Assembly (NCBI GenBank): GCA_965213595.1
Contig: CBDBZO010000002.1
Span: 62,001-126,000, forward strand
Direction: 5' to 3'
Length of the DNA: 64,000 nucleotides
DNA from: JBCCFC01 sp965213595
Lineage (GTDB): Bacteria > Chloroflexota > Anaerolineae > Caldilineales > Caldilineaceae
Shown here: piece by piece, positions 33,409 through 45,007 of the stretch
How the letters are laid out: each line of letters begins with the position of its first letter
Numbering within the stretch: the stretch's first letter is position 1
The notes under the pieces: generated by a model
What the model was told of the DNA's origin: nothing
Database searches by the model: none
The model's input: the letters and a program-made list of their open reading frames with translations, nothing else
Made by a program: the position numbers and the translations under genes

Positions 33409-34011
33409 CTACGCCGCCAAATTTCGCGCCGGAATCCACCCCCACGCGCCGCGCTCATTGTGACCCCAAGCCCAGCCGTTGACAAATCTGACCACCTTTA
33501 GATTGGCGCCGGCGGGCACGGTCAATTCGGCGGCGGTATAGCTCGCCAGCGCTTCGGCGCGTGCCTGCTCTTCGTCACGCGCTGCTCCGGCCAGCGGGCG
33601 CAGATACTGCTTCGGCGTCCACCCGCCGCGACCGGTCGCGTCCTCGCACCAGACCCAGTCCGGCCACGCTGGGTCGGTCGTATCCTCCTGGCCCATGGTC
33701 ACCACCTCGCCCGGTCGAAACGAGATTGGGTTGAGGTTGGAGGAGACGTAGTCGGTGTTGACTCATTAAGTTGTGTCACAGATTCGTCTCATAAAGTCGT
33801 CGTTTACATAATCAATTCAAGAGCCTTTCTTCGGCCATTGCGCAATCAAAATTGCCCAAAATCGCTAGCGAGTGCTTTTTGTACTCTGAGTGTGTGGGAT
33901 TTGGAGGCTAATTGATCTAGCCACCGGTATTTCTCTGAGGAACGCGGACTTTATGAGACTCTTTTCGTACACAACTTAATGAGATCCGACAGTGACTACT
34001 TTGTATAACAT
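33409..34011 (-). pseudogene. Small SH3-like protein gene split by a MITE
   Basis: The 3' part (33409-33761) codes for two SH3-like modules: DYVSSNLNPISFRPGEVVTMG, WVWCEDATGRGGWTPKQYL, then AGANLKVVRFVNGWAWG and GAWGWIPARNL. Its frame is open but begins abruptly at the element's edge after a stop. On the far side ATG 34011, with AAAGGAG 5-7 nt upstream, begins MLYKVVTV and runs into the element. Removing 33762-33983 brings the two together as one gene of about 130 codons. A shortened protein from an internal ATG (33705) is possible. Confidence 0.7.
33762..33983. mobile_element. 222-bp MITE-like element inside SH3 gene
   Basis: Perfect 15-bp terminal inverted repeats CTCATTAAGTTGTGT and ACACAACTTAATGAG. 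A second inverted pair lies inside (GTCTCATAAAGTC and GACTTTATGAGAC). No open frame. AT-rich compared with its surroundings. No transposase with these ends is in the window. Confidence 0.78.
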
Positions 34012-34282
34012 CGATTGGCTCCTTTCGCTGCGAAGCTTGGATTTTAACCGCGGATGAACGCGGATTTGCTACGACCATTGTGGCTGGCGCGACACTGGGC
34101 AACCTGACCAACAACCCCCTCCCAGCCTCCCCCATCATGGGGGAGGAGCCGATTCTTCGTCTGCCCAGTCGCAGCCCCCTCCCCAATTTGGGGAGGGCTG
34201 GGGTGGAGTTTGCAGACAATCTGCCCCCATTTCGCTCATTTCTGCTTAACTTGATACACATGTGGCTGGGCGCGCCCAGCCA
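33984..34282. other. Spacer with GC-rich CCCCCTCCC hairpins
   Basis: Apart from the split gene's start, only repeats are seen: a TGAACGCGGATT piece at about 34055, and two hairpins, AGCCTCCCCCATCATGGGGGAGG near 34120 and CCCTCCCCAATTTGGGGAGGG near 34171. No gene. Confidence 0.5.
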
Positions 34283-34840
34283 CTACAAGTCCTTCCGCAC
34301 TTCATACATCAACACCGCAAACGCATCCCCATGCTGCTGCACATCGACCAGCCTCAGCGGCGGCGACGCGATCCGGCGCGGCAGCAGCGGCGCCCCGCCC
34401 CCCAGCGTCACGGAGGCGACGCTGAGAATGAGTTCGTCGAGCAGGCCCGCATCGTAGAACTGCCCGACCAAATCGCCCCCGCCGACGAGCCACACGTTTT
34501 TGCCCGCCGCCGCCTCGACCATTTCCGCGTGCACAGGTGCGACATCGCCTCGCACAAAGCGAATATCCGCCCCGTCGACCATCGGCAGCTCGCGGCTGCT
34601 GAAGACCCACGTCGGCATCTTGTACGGCCACCGTCTCGGCTCGGCCAGCATGTTTTCCTGTTCAAGCACCCACTCATACGTCGTCGATCCCATCGCCACG
34701 GCCCCGACCTTCGCAACAAATCGCGGATAGTTGTCCGCCATGCTGTCAGGCTGGCCGAGCTGGAAGAGCCAATCGAGCGAATTTTGCGCGTCGGCGATGT
34801 AGCCGTCGAGGCTGGTGGCGGTGTAGTATTGCGTTTTCAT
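34283..34840 (-). CDS. Dihydrofolate reductase/RibD C-terminal-family reductase
   Basis: A 185-residue stand-alone RibD-C/DHFR-fold protein: YYTATSLDGYIADAQNSLDWL at the start, AVAMGSTTYEW, WVFSSRELP and the NADPH-binding VWLVGGGDLVGQFYDAGLLDELILSV. Stand-alone members are common, with uncertain substrates; this one is not in a riboflavin operon. Start ATG 34840. Confidence 0.9.
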   Translation of the reverse strand: MKTQYYTATSLDGYIADAQNSLDWLFQLGQPDSMADNYPRFVAKVGAVAMGSTTYEWVLEQENMLAEPRRWPYKMPTWVFSSRELPMVDGADIRFVRGDVAPVHAEMVEAAAGKNVWLVGGGDLVGQFYDAGLLDELILSVASVTLGGGAPLLPRRIASPPLRLVDVQQHGDAFAVLMYEVRKDL

Positions 34841-34862
34841 GGTTGCGATTCCGTATTTACTC

Positions 34863-35005
34863 AGCTGTCAGCGGATTGGGGGAGCGGATTGAACGGATTC
34901 ACTTGTATTCATTGGTTCCGTTCTGAACAGGGCCGGTTCGATGGTCGAAAAGCGGAAAGATAGTCTTGTCATCCGTAATCCGCTCTTTTTAATCCGTTGA
35001 CAGCT
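34863..35005. repeat. Imperfect inverted repeat with GCGGATT arms
   Basis: AGCTGTCAGCGGATT at 34863 pairs with AATCCGTTGACAGCT at 34991-35005, and GAGCGGATT at 34882 with AATCCGCTC at 34977-34985. The 288-bp spacer has no gene. Confidence 0.6.
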
Positions 35006-35128
35006 TATTTCGTCAATACTCTGAATAGTTACGCTGTTCCTTACTGTATCGGTCATCCCGCCTCCATTGTACCGAGCAATAGCTGACAACCTGTGTCATA
35101 TTTGAAAGAGCAAACGCGAGGCGATGTG

Positions 35129-35677
35129 CTACCAGGGTTCTTCACCAACAAACAATTTTCCATGCTCAAATAAATGTCTTGCCTGCATTGCTCGTTGACT
35201 GAGAAACATCATCATCGCGGTCTCGTCGTGGTGAACATCAGGGCTGTCTACTTCGCCGTATAACGTGATCATATCGGGCAGTGCCGTCCAGCCAGCTTTC
35301 TCATAAAGATGTCGATTTTCATCTTCGGTCCACAGCAACGCCACATCGGCATCTAGCATGTTGCGTATTGATTGTTCGCAGGCGCTGAGAATTTGGCGAG
35401 CGTACCCATTGCGCCTGGAAGCGGGAAACGTGAAGACGCTCCGCACCCCACAGCACGAGAAAGACGCATCTTCAAGGATGACGTCTTGCCGGATAATTGA
35501 GGCGTAACTGTACAGCGTATTACCATGATGAAGTGCAACATGCACGGCCGGTTCGTCTAGCCCTTCATCTACATCATATTCAGGATCATCCGCCCAAGTG
35601 ATTCGCACAAAGGTCTCTGCTTGGTAATAGAGTGCTTGAGGCATGTCTGCTGCGCTATCGAATATGCTGATTTTCAA
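35129..35677 (-). CDS. GNAT-like acetyltransferase
   Basis: A 182-residue protein with a GNAT-type core: VHVALHHGNTLYSYASIIRQDV, CCGVRSVFTFPASRRNGYARQILSACEQSI (acyl-CoA loop, degenerate RRNGYA) and DADVALLWTEDENRHLYEKAGWTALPD. The substrate is unknown. The TTG at 35677 is chosen because AGGAG lies 9 nt upstream; the first ATG is 11 codons further in. It diverges from the MATE gene. Confidence 0.7.
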   Translation of the reverse strand: MKISIFDSAADMPQALYYQAETFVRITWADDPEYDVDEGLDEPAVHVALHHGNTLYSYASIIRQDVILEDASFSCCGVRSVFTFPASRRNGYARQILSACEQSIRNMLDADVALLWTEDENRHLYEKAGWTALPDMITLYGEVDSPDVHHDETAMMMFLSQRAMQARHLFEHGKLFVGEEPW

Positions 35678-35792
35678 AAATAATTCTCCTATGTCAATCG
35701 TTTTGTGTTTCGTCAAACTATAGCGCGCCTTCCAGCCATCTACAATACACCGAAATTTTTCACGAAGCAGAATCACTGCGAGAATAAGCGAC

Positions 35793-37171
35793 ATGAACAA
35801 CCCCACCGCCGTCGACCACCCCTTCCGCCGTAAGCCCCACCGCACGCTGCTGACTCTCTCGTTCCCGGTGATGCTCTCGCTGATCGCCGAGCCGCTGACC
35901 GGGCTGGTCGACACGGCCTTTGTGGCGCAGATCGATGCAGTGGCGCTGGCCGCGCTCGGCGTCGGCACCACGACGTTGACCAGCACCTACTGGGTCTTCA
36001 ACTTTCTCGGCATCGGCGTGCAGACCACCGTGGCCCAAGCGCTGGGCGAAGGGCGCAGCGACGTCACGCGGCGCACGGTGAGCGTGGCGCTCGTGCTCTG
36101 CGTGCTCATTGGGCTGGCGCTTATGCTGGGGGTGACGCTGTCGGCGGTGTGGCTCTCGCAGCTGCTCGGCGCGGCGGGCGAGGTGCTGCCCGCCGCCGTC
36201 ACCTACACGCGCATCCGCATCCTCGGCGCGCCCGCGATTCTCATCATGATGGCGACGCTGGGGGCCATGCGCGGCTGGCAGGACATGCGCACGACCATGT
36301 TGATTGCCGTCGGCGTCAACGTGCTCAACATTGGGCTGGATGCGCTGCTGGTCTTTGGGGTTGACTTTGCGATGCTCTCAATTCCGGCGTTGGGGATTGC
36401 GGGCGCGGCGTGGGCGAGCACCATCAGCCAGTACGTCGGCGCAACCGTCGCGCTCGCGCTCGTGCTGCGCCGCCTCGGCTTTGCGCGCGACCTGCGTTTC
36501 GGCGAGGCGCTGCACCTCTTTATCGTAGGGCGCGATTTGTTTTTGCGCACGGGGCTGCTGCTCTTCTTCGTGGCGCTGGCGACGCGCGTCGCCAATCAAG
36601 GCGGGGCGGAAGTCGGCGCGGCCCACCAGGCGATTCGCACAATTTTTATATTCACGGCCTTTGTGCTAGAGGGCTTTGCGACCACGTCGCAGAGTCTCGT
36701 TGGCTACTTTCTGGGCGCACGCCTGGTCGAAGTCGCAAGCAGGTAGTGCGGCTGAGCCTGGGCTGGGGGCTGGGCGCGGGCGTGGTGATGGCGGTGTTGA
36801 TGTTGGGCGGGCAGGCGTGGGTCGAGCGGCTGTTTGTGCCGGAAGCCGCGGTCGCCATTTTTGCGCCCGCCTGGATCGTGGCGGCCGTGGCGCAGCCGCT
36901 CAACACTTTCGCCTTTGTCACCGACGGCGTGCACTGGGGCACGGGCGACTACCGCTACCTGCGCAACGCCATGCTCGCGGCGACGGGCGTCAGCAGCGCC
37001 GCGCTTTTTCTGCTCGATCCGGCGCTGCCCAACCTGCTCGTCTGGATCGGCGTGGTGCAGACGGGGTGGATCGTGCTGCGCGGCGTGCTGGGCGTGGTGC
37101 GCATTTGGCCGGGCGTGGGGCGAACGCCGTTTGCCGTGGCGGGAGCGCAGCAGGTGGCAATGTCGAATTAA
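35793..37171 (+). pseudogene. MATE-family efflux transporter with a frameshift
   Basis: Frame 1 (35793-36746, 317 codons) holds the first nine or so helices: LTLSFPVMLSLIAEPLTGLVDTAFVAQI, GWQDMRTTMLIAVGVNVLNIGLDALLV, AHQAIRTIFIFTAFVLEGFATTSQSLVGYFLGA. It stops after EVASR. The rest continues one frame back as KQVVRLSLGWGLGAGVVMAVL to QQVAMSN (to 37171). Adding one base near 36738 restores a full protein of about 459 residues. This is either a true loss of function or a read error. MATE proteins export cationic drugs using Na+ or H+. Confidence 0.85.
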
Positions 37172-37595
37172 AACCTTCGTGCAGCAGGGCCGAATCCATG
37201 TAAATTTGGGTGCGTCCTAAAATTTGGGGAGAATCTCGTTGACGAGGCATTCGGCCTCACCCCCTCAGCGTTGATTCGTTGATAACGAGACGGGTAAAGC
37301 CCCCTCTCCACGCGTGGAGAGGGGGTTGGGGTCAGGCGGGCGTACCCCCCAAGGCGTCTCGACCAACCCTCGCGCTTTCCCCCAATTCTGGGATGCACGC
37401 ATGTAAATTCTTATACCTATACAATTGTAGTAAACCCTGCTATACTGTCGGCAGTAGACATCTACTCAACAGCGCACCTGATGGATGTTTACACCAATTT
37501 TTTGTGGTTCACCACTGCAGCGCAGGTATTTTGCCCGCGCATCTTCACCTGCATTCAGTTGGTGAGCTCCTCATCAACATCATTAGGAGGGATAT
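37172..37595. other. Intergenic region upstream of the sortase gene
   Basis: No gene. It holds a CCCCTCTCCACGCGTGGAGAGGGG palindrome near 37300-37323. The sortase gene's AGGAGG (37586-37591) is at the right end. Confidence 0.5.
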
Positions 37596-39770
<2,175 letters not shown>

Positions 39771-39892
39771 CGCTACGTGATACAGCTGCGCGACGCGCCG
39801 TTAATCCGGACAAAATCTCACTGTTCCTGCGCCGGGTGGACGTTAAAGTCGGGCCAACCCGACACGACATCTATCATCAAAGGAGCATCTCC

Positions 39893-40111
39893 ATGGCATC
39901 TGGCTACGACAAAGGCACAAAGGTCGAGTGGGAGTGGGGCAACGGCAAAGGCACGGGTAAGATTACCGATGTCTTTACGGAAAAGGTGACGCGCACCATC
40001 GATGGCAGCGAGATTACCCGCAAGGCCAGCGATGATGAGCCCGCCTACCTCATCGAGCAGGACGACGGCGACGAGGTGCTTAAATCCCATTCGGAAGTGA
40101 GCAAGGCGTAG
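39893..40111 (+). CDS. DUF2945 (hypervirulence-associated TUDOR-like) protein
   Basis: A 72-residue protein: KGTKVEWEWGNGKGTGKITDVFTEKVTRTIDGSEI, ending AYLIEQDDGDEVLKSHSEVSKA. This is the DUF2945 pattern, a small SH3/TUDOR-like barrel of unknown function. AGGAG lies 8 nt before ATG 39893, which decides the start over the longer frame from 39710. Confidence 0.9.
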   Translation: MASGYDKGTKVEWEWGNGKGTGKITDVFTEKVTRTIDGSEITRKASDDEPAYLIEQDDGDEVLKSHSEVSKA

Positions 40112-40127
40112 GCTTCTGTTTTGCAGT

Positions 40128-40165
40128 GCAAAGAGTCCAGGGGGTTAACCCCCTGGACTCTTTGC
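40128..40165. terminator. 38-bp perfect palindrome
   Basis: GCAAAGAGTCCAGGGGGTT followed by its exact reverse complement, 17 bp after the DUF2945 stop. It can act as a bidirectional terminator hairpin, though the T run is short. Its perfect symmetry also suggests a repeat element. Confidence 0.65.
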
Positions 40166-40282
40166 GTTCTACCCCCCAACTTACTGACATCCCAGCTCCG
40201 CTCCATCAGACTAGCCTCCATTGATTATTGACTTCGGCCACTGATTATTGGAGACCATTGGCTGCTAAAAATGGAGAATTTT

Positions 40283-41779
40283 ATGTACGATGTACTGGTC
40301 ATCGGTGGGGGGCCAGCCGGGGCGACGGCGGCGCTGCGGGCCAGCGAGTTGGGCGCAAACGTGGCCATGATCGAGCGCGATCGCATGGGCGGCACCTGCA
40401 CCAACGACGGCTGCGTGCCCACGCGCGCGCTGGCCAAAGCGGCCCGCCTGCTGCGCGACGCCCACCAGCTCAACGATTACGGCATCGAGGGCGAAGTGCC
40501 AACGCTGAACTTTGGCAAGTTGGGCCGCAGGGTGCAGGAAATTGTCGAGCAGGTACACGAGAAGAAGGGGCTGCTTGATCTGCTGCGCGAAAGCGGCGTG
40601 GAGACGTTTACCGAGCGGGGAGCAGCAAAATTTGTCGACGCCCACACCGTCGAGCTTGAGGACGGCACGCGTCTTGGGGGGGAGAAAATTATCATTTGCG
40701 TGGGCGGCCACGCGCGCAAGCTGCCCTTCCCCGGCGCGGAGTTGGCGCTGACGCACAGCAGCGTCTGGGCGATGGAAACGCTGCCCCGTTCGGTTGCCAT
40801 TGTCGGTGCGGCGGCCACGGGCTGTCAGCTTGCTTCGGTCTTTGATGATTTTGGCGCACGCGTAACGTTGATGGACCTGGCGCCGCGTGTTTTGCCGGGC
40901 GAGGATATTGCCGTCTCGGAGGCCATCGCGCACGGCTTCGAGCAGCGCGGCATCGAGGTGATGACGGGCATCGGCGGCACGGACCAAATCGAGCGCAGCG
41001 GCGAAGCCTACACGCTCAGCTTCACCGACGTCGGCGGGCAAACGCAGACGCTCGACGCGGACGCGGTGATTTTGGCCGTCGGCTGGCCGGGCAACGTGGA
41101 GGGGCTGGGGCTGGAGGCGGCGGGCGTCGATCACGAGCGCAGCTACATCCAGGTAGACGACTACCTGCGCACTTCGCAGCCGCACATCTTTGCGGCGGGC
41201 GACATCAACGGACAGATGATGCTGGTGCAAAGCGCCACCTACGAAGCGCGCATCGCCGCCGAAAACGCCGTGTTGGACACGCCGCTGCGCCTGTCGCACG
41301 GCATTGTGCCCCACGGCGGCTTTACCGATCCGGAATACGGCTGCGTCGGCCCCACGGAGGAGCAGGCGCGCCGGGAGCAGGACGTGGCCGTCGTCACCAT
41401 TCCCTACGCCGACCTGGATCGGGCGCTGATCGACGGGCGACGGGCTGGCTTCTGCAAGCTGATCGCCGCCCGCCGCGACGGCAAGGTGCTGGCCGCGCAC
41501 GTGGTTGGCGAGCAGGCGACGGAAGTGGCGCAGCTGGTCGCGGCATCGATGGTCGCCGACGCGACGGTCGATCAGCTGGCCGGGCTGGAGCTGGCCTACC
41601 CAACGTACACGGCCATCGTCGGCCTCGCCGCGCGTCAGTTGGCCACGCAGATGCGCCGAGATCGGATGGTTCCGCAGTGGCGCTCGCTGGCCAAGCCGCA
41701 CATTGCGGAGTGGGAGCGCAGCAACGGGGAATATCGGAACGGGGCGGAGCAGCTCCAGCCGGAGCGGGCGAGCGCGTAA
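40283..41779 (+). CDS. FAD/NAD(P)-dependent disulfide oxidoreductase, active-site variant
   Basis: A 498-residue class I pyridine nucleotide-disulfide reductase homologue. FAD site VLVIGGGPAGATAA, redox pair Cys-x4-Cys in GGTCTNDGCVPTRAL, NAD(P) site VAIVGAAATGCQLA and the second FAD motif IFAAGDINGQMMLVQSATYEA. The C-terminal interface motif, HxHPTxSE in lipoamide and glutathione reductases, reads LAYPTYTAIVG, so the His-Glu pair is absent. The protein probably does not reduce the classical disulfides; a mercuric-reductase-like or quinone/thiol role is open. ATG 40283 is chosen because GGAG lies 7 nt upstream. Confidence 0.86.
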   Translation: MYDVLVIGGGPAGATAALRASELGANVAMIERDRMGGTCTNDGCVPTRALAKAARLLRDAHQLNDYGIEGEVPTLNFGKLGRRVQEIVEQVHEKKGLLDLLRESGVETFTERGAAKFVDAHTVELEDGTRLGGEKIIICVGGHARKLPFPGAELALTHSSVWAMETLPRSVAIVGAAATGCQLASVFDDFGARVTLMDLAPRVLPGEDIAVSEAIAHGFEQRGIEVMTGIGGTDQIERSGEAYTLSFTDVGGQTQTLDADAVILAVGWPGNVEGLGLEAAGVDHERSYIQVDDYLRTSQPHIFAAGDINGQMMLVQSATYEARIAAENAVLDTPLRLSHGIVPHGGFTDPEYGCVGPTEEQARREQDVAVVTIPYADLDRALIDGRRAGFCKLIAARRDGKVLAAHVVGEQATEVAQLVAASMVADATVDQLAGLELAYPTYTAIVGLAARQLATQMRRDRMVPQWRSLAKPHIAEWERSNGEYRNGAEQLQPERASA

Positions 41780-41785
41780 CGATGT

Positions 41786-42526
41786 TCAGACGCGCAGCTC
41801 TCTCTTGTAGGCTGCCGGTTCGCAGGACGGCTGCGACTTCCGCCCCAGCAGCAGCGGCACCTTGCGCGCCATGTTGCCCAGCGACCAGAGCGAGCCGCCC
41901 GGCTGCACCCTGTTCTCGACAATGGCGCGGCGTAGATCGGCGGCGCTGTGGCCGGGGAACCAGGTAAAGGCCTGGCCCGCGGTGTAGGGAATGTGCGAAT
42001 CGCTGCTGCCCAGGGCGGGCAGCCGCTGCGCCGCGGCGTTGATGCGGCCTGCCTGCCAGTTGTGGAGCAGGCTAAAGGGCACGCCGTGGCGCACCTCCAC
42101 CGCATCAAAGGGCAGCGTGCGAATGAGCTCCCCCACGCTGGCAAGCCCAAAATGGCGCACAAAGGGATGGGCCGCCACGGCCAACCCACCCTGGGCGTGA
42201 ATCGCCTCAATGGCGGCTGCTGCCGTATGACAGTAGGCAATTGTGCTGTTTAAGAAGAGCCCCAGCACATCGCCATCGCCCGTGGTGATTTCCTGCCCGA
42301 TGATCACGTCAAGCTGGAGATAGTGGCGCTGGGCGTAATCGCGGGCCACCAATGCGCCCGCCGCCGTGTCGTGGTCGGTAATGGCAATGACGCGCAAGTC
42401 CGTGCGCGCGGCAATCAGATCAACCGTGGCCTGGGGCGAGAGAAAGCCGTCGCTGTAGGTGGTGTGCAGGTGGAGATCGGCTTTGGATCGAGTGGATGAG
42501 TTGAGCTGCCCTCGAAAAAATTTCAT
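41786..42526 (-). CDS. PHP-domain metal-dependent phosphoesterase
   Basis: A 246-residue PHP protein with all four metal motifs: DLHLHTTYSDG, IAITDHDTAAG, IIGQEITTGDGDVLGLF and GLAVAAHPFVRHFG, then GSSDSHIPYTAG. Related proteins hydrolyse small phosphodiesters or sugar phosphates (YciV-like). Its stop is 6 bp from that of the oxidoreductase on the other strand, a convergent pair with no room for a separate terminator. Confidence 0.92.
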   Translation of the reverse strand: MKFFRGQLNSSTRSKADLHLHTTYSDGFLSPQATVDLIAARTDLRVIAITDHDTAAGALVARDYAQRHYLQLDVIIGQEITTGDGDVLGLFLNSTIAYCHTAAAAIEAIHAQGGLAVAAHPFVRHFGLASVGELIRTLPFDAVEVRHGVPFSLLHNWQAGRINAAAQRLPALGSSDSHIPYTAGQAFTWFPGHSAADLRRAIVENRVQPGGSLWSLGNMARKVPLLLGRKSQPSCEPAAYKRELRV

Positions 42527-42731
42527 CTTGATTCCTCACGTGGATCTTTCACACAAATGTTCTCAACCTATCATTCTTATGTTAACGGATATTTAAGGCC
42601 TGGCAAATATTTGTTCAAAACGCCGGCCTCTACTGATTTTTGCGCTCAATTGACGACCCTCGCAGCGGATGTTAGACTTTGCAACTCAAATCAACAGTTT
42701 GCGTATTAAACAAGGGAGAACACAGCGGGCT

Positions 42732-43484
42732 ATGTCAACCGCGATGAACTTGCCTGGCCGCACGCCAAAGGGCGCGGTGCAGGCCATATCTAGCACCGAT
42801 CTAGCGGGCAGCCTGCCGGCCTTTCCGCCGCTGCCCGGCGAGGATTTGGCCGCCAGCCAGCACGTTCCCAATATCCGCCGCAAGCGTCTGCTCTTCAACC
42901 GGCTGACGATGCCGGGCCAGGTGCACGTCTACAGCGCGGAGTGCGGCGCCGGGCAGCGGCTGCGCGTGCAGATGTATGTGCCCGTGCTGCCCAGCGGCGG
43001 GGCCGTTGCGCCCGCCTTTGCCATCGTTGCACAGAGCTTGCCCTACAGCACGGGCAAAACCAAAGGCAGAGAGCGCACCGCCGCCAAGGCGGAAAGCAAG
43101 CCGACGGATAATCTCGCGCCGCCAGTGGACGTGCCGGCTGGCTACAGCACGATGGTCGCGCCGCCGCCGGGCGAGCTGGAAGCGCCCGTGCAGGATCTGC
43201 TGACGCGCGTCCGCTTCTACCCCGGCCCCACGCTGGATACGCGACCGCTCGTCGGCGGACGCTGCTACCTCGTGGTGTGGAGCCCGCAAAATCGCAGCGG
43301 CAAATATGTGCTGCAGGTCGGCCACCGCTGGTCGTGGCGCGCGGGCTACTGGCTGCAGTTGCCCCGCTACTGGTGGCAAATCCGCGGCTGGTTTGGGATG
43401 GGAAGAAGCGGGTTGATTTGGGCAAGTTCGGGGGTGGCGATGGTTGGGTTGATTGTGATGAATTGGATGCGAAGGAAGAAATGA
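42732..43484 (+). CDS. Hypothetical protein with C-terminal membrane anchor
   Basis: About 250 residues of no recognised family. A Pro-rich N-terminus is followed by a beta-rich region (NRLTMPGQVHVYSAECGAGQRLRVQMYVPVLP, GGRCYLVVWSPQNRSGKYVLQVGHRW) and one C-terminal span (LIWASSGVAMVGLIVMNW) ending in Arg-Lys. The pattern suggests a domain held outside the membrane with a short cytoplasmic tail. The start is unsure: ATG 42732 with a distant GGGAG, or ATG 42669 with none. It lies 103 bp upstream of the ArsA-like gene. Confidence 0.65.
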   Translation: MSTAMNLPGRTPKGAVQAISSTDLAGSLPAFPPLPGEDLAASQHVPNIRRKRLLFNRLTMPGQVHVYSAECGAGQRLRVQMYVPVLPSGGAVAPAFAIVAQSLPYSTGKTKGRERTAAKAESKPTDNLAPPVDVPAGYSTMVAPPPGELEAPVQDLLTRVRFYPGPTLDTRPLVGGRCYLVVWSPQNRSGKYVLQVGHRWSWRAGYWLQLPRYWWQIRGWFGMGRSGLIWASSGVAMVGLIVMNWMRRKK

Positions 43485-43586
43485 ATAAAGAAAAATGACT
43501 GCAGGCCAACGACTACCGCTGGGATTGATCCGGAATCGTGACCTACCCATTCCTCATTCTTCATTCATTCCTCGTCAAAGGAAAAC

Positions 43587-44801
43587 ATGCGAATTATCTT
43601 ATATCTTGGAAAAGGCGGCGTCGGCAAGACGACGACCGCGGCGGCCACCGCCCTGCGCTGTGCGGATTTGGGCCAGCGCACGCTCGTGGTGAGCACCGAC
43701 ATTGCGCACAGCCTGGCGGACAGCCTGGACGTGGCGTTGACAAACGAAGTGCAAGAGATTGCGCCCAATCTCTTTGCTCAGGAAATTAACGTGCTCGAGG
43801 AAATCAAGGGGCACTGGGGCGAGCTGCAGGGCTACGTGGGCAAGGCGTTGCGCAAGCAGGGCATGAGCAAGGCCATCGCCGAAGAGCTGGCTGTAATCCC
43901 CGGCATGGAGGAGGTCGTGAGCCTGCTGCACATCAACAAGCAGGCCAGCGAGGGCAACTTCGACCGCGTGATCGTGGACGCCGCGCCCACGGGCGAGACG
44001 ATGCGCCTGCTTACCATGCCCGAAAGCTTCCAGTGGTACACGCAGCGCTTCCTCAGCTGGGGCGACACGGCGAAAAAGTTCACCGGCGGCCTCATTACCC
44101 GCTTCCTGCCCGAAACGCAGGCGCTGGACAAGCTGCCCGGCCTCGTCGAGGGCGTGAAGGAATTGCAAAAGACGTTGACCAATCCGGAGATCACCAGCTA
44201 CCGCGTGGTGGTCAACCCGGAGAAGATGGTAATTAAGGAGGGCGCGCGCGCGATTACCTACCTGTCGCTCTTCAACTACCCCGTCGACGCCGTGGTCGTC
44301 AACCGCATTCTGCCCGGCATCGAGAGCGACGGCGAGGGCAACGCCCATGTCGCCGAGCCAAGCGATGACTCGTATCTGCGCGGCCTGCAGGAGACGCAGG
44401 CCAAATATCTTGGTAACCTGGAGCGCGACTTTTACCCGCTACCGCTGCTGCGCGCCCGCTGGAGCGACAGCGAGATGGTCGGGCTGGAGGCATTGCGCGG
44501 CCTAGCGAATGAGCTGTACGGCGAGCGCGACCCCGGCGAGATTTTCTACCAGGGCCACGTGCAGGAGATTGTCGAGGAGGGCGAGGACTATGTGCTCAAG
44601 CTGACGCTGCCGCACATGGAGATGGAGAAGGTGCGCCTCACCAAGCGCGGCGACGAGCTCTTCGTCACCGTGGGCAATTTCAAGCGCGAGCTGCTGCTGC
44701 CCACCATGCTCGCTCACCGCAACGCCAGCAACGCAACCTTCCGCGACGGGATTTTGCACATTAACTTTCCGCCGCTGGCAGGCGAAGCGCAGGCGACGTA
44801 G
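43587..44801 (+). CDS. ArsA/GET3-family ATPase
   Basis: A 404-residue single ArsA-type ATPase: deviant P-loop GKGGVGKTTTAAA (8-20), switch region VIVDAAPTGETMRLL, then VVNRILP and a C-terminal Hsp20-like domain (about 325-400; KLTLPHMEMEKVRLTKRGDELFVTVGNFKRELLLP) common in bacterial ArsA-like proteins. There is no arsB, arsD or arsR nearby, and the Cys triad of true arsenite pumps is not seen. A GET3-like or unknown chaperone role is more likely. AAGGAA before ATG. Confidence 0.92.
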   Translation: MRIILYLGKGGVGKTTTAAATALRCADLGQRTLVVSTDIAHSLADSLDVALTNEVQEIAPNLFAQEINVLEEIKGHWGELQGYVGKALRKQGMSKAIAEELAVIPGMEEVVSLLHINKQASEGNFDRVIVDAAPTGETMRLLTMPESFQWYTQRFLSWGDTAKKFTGGLITRFLPETQALDKLPGLVEGVKELQKTLTNPEITSYRVVVNPEKMVIKEGARAITYLSLFNYPVDAVVVNRILPGIESDGEGNAHVAEPSDDSYLRGLQETQAKYLGNLERDFYPLPLLRARWSDSEMVGLEALRGLANELYGERDPGEIFYQGHVQEIVEEGEDYVLKLTLPHMEMEKVRLTKRGDELFVTVGNFKRELLLPTMLAHRNASNATFRDGILHINFPPLAGEAQAT

Positions 44802-44806
44802 AGATA

Positions 44807-45006
44807 GTGCTTACTGCTTATTGTTTATTGCCTGCGTTACGATGTTAGCTGCAACGAGACGGAGACACTTTGTCAAAACAGAGTCGTTTAACGCGAAGGC
44901 GCGGAAAATTTTTTGTTCAGAACAACTCTTTGCGCCTCCGCGCCTCCGCGTTAATCTTGTTGGAATAGAAAAAGAAAATCAAGCAATACGCAATAAGCAA
45001 TAAACT
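44807..45006. repeat. Nested inverted repeats (GCTTATTG and GCGCCTCCGCG types)
   Basis: The outer arms GTGCTTACTGCTTATTGTTTATTGC and the CAATACGCAATAAGCAATAAAC complement enclose an inner pair (ACGCGAAGGCGCGG and CGCGCCTCCGCGTTAA). They occupy the whole spacer between the ATPase and methyltransferase genes. No gene. Confidence 0.6.
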
Positions 45007-45007
45007 C

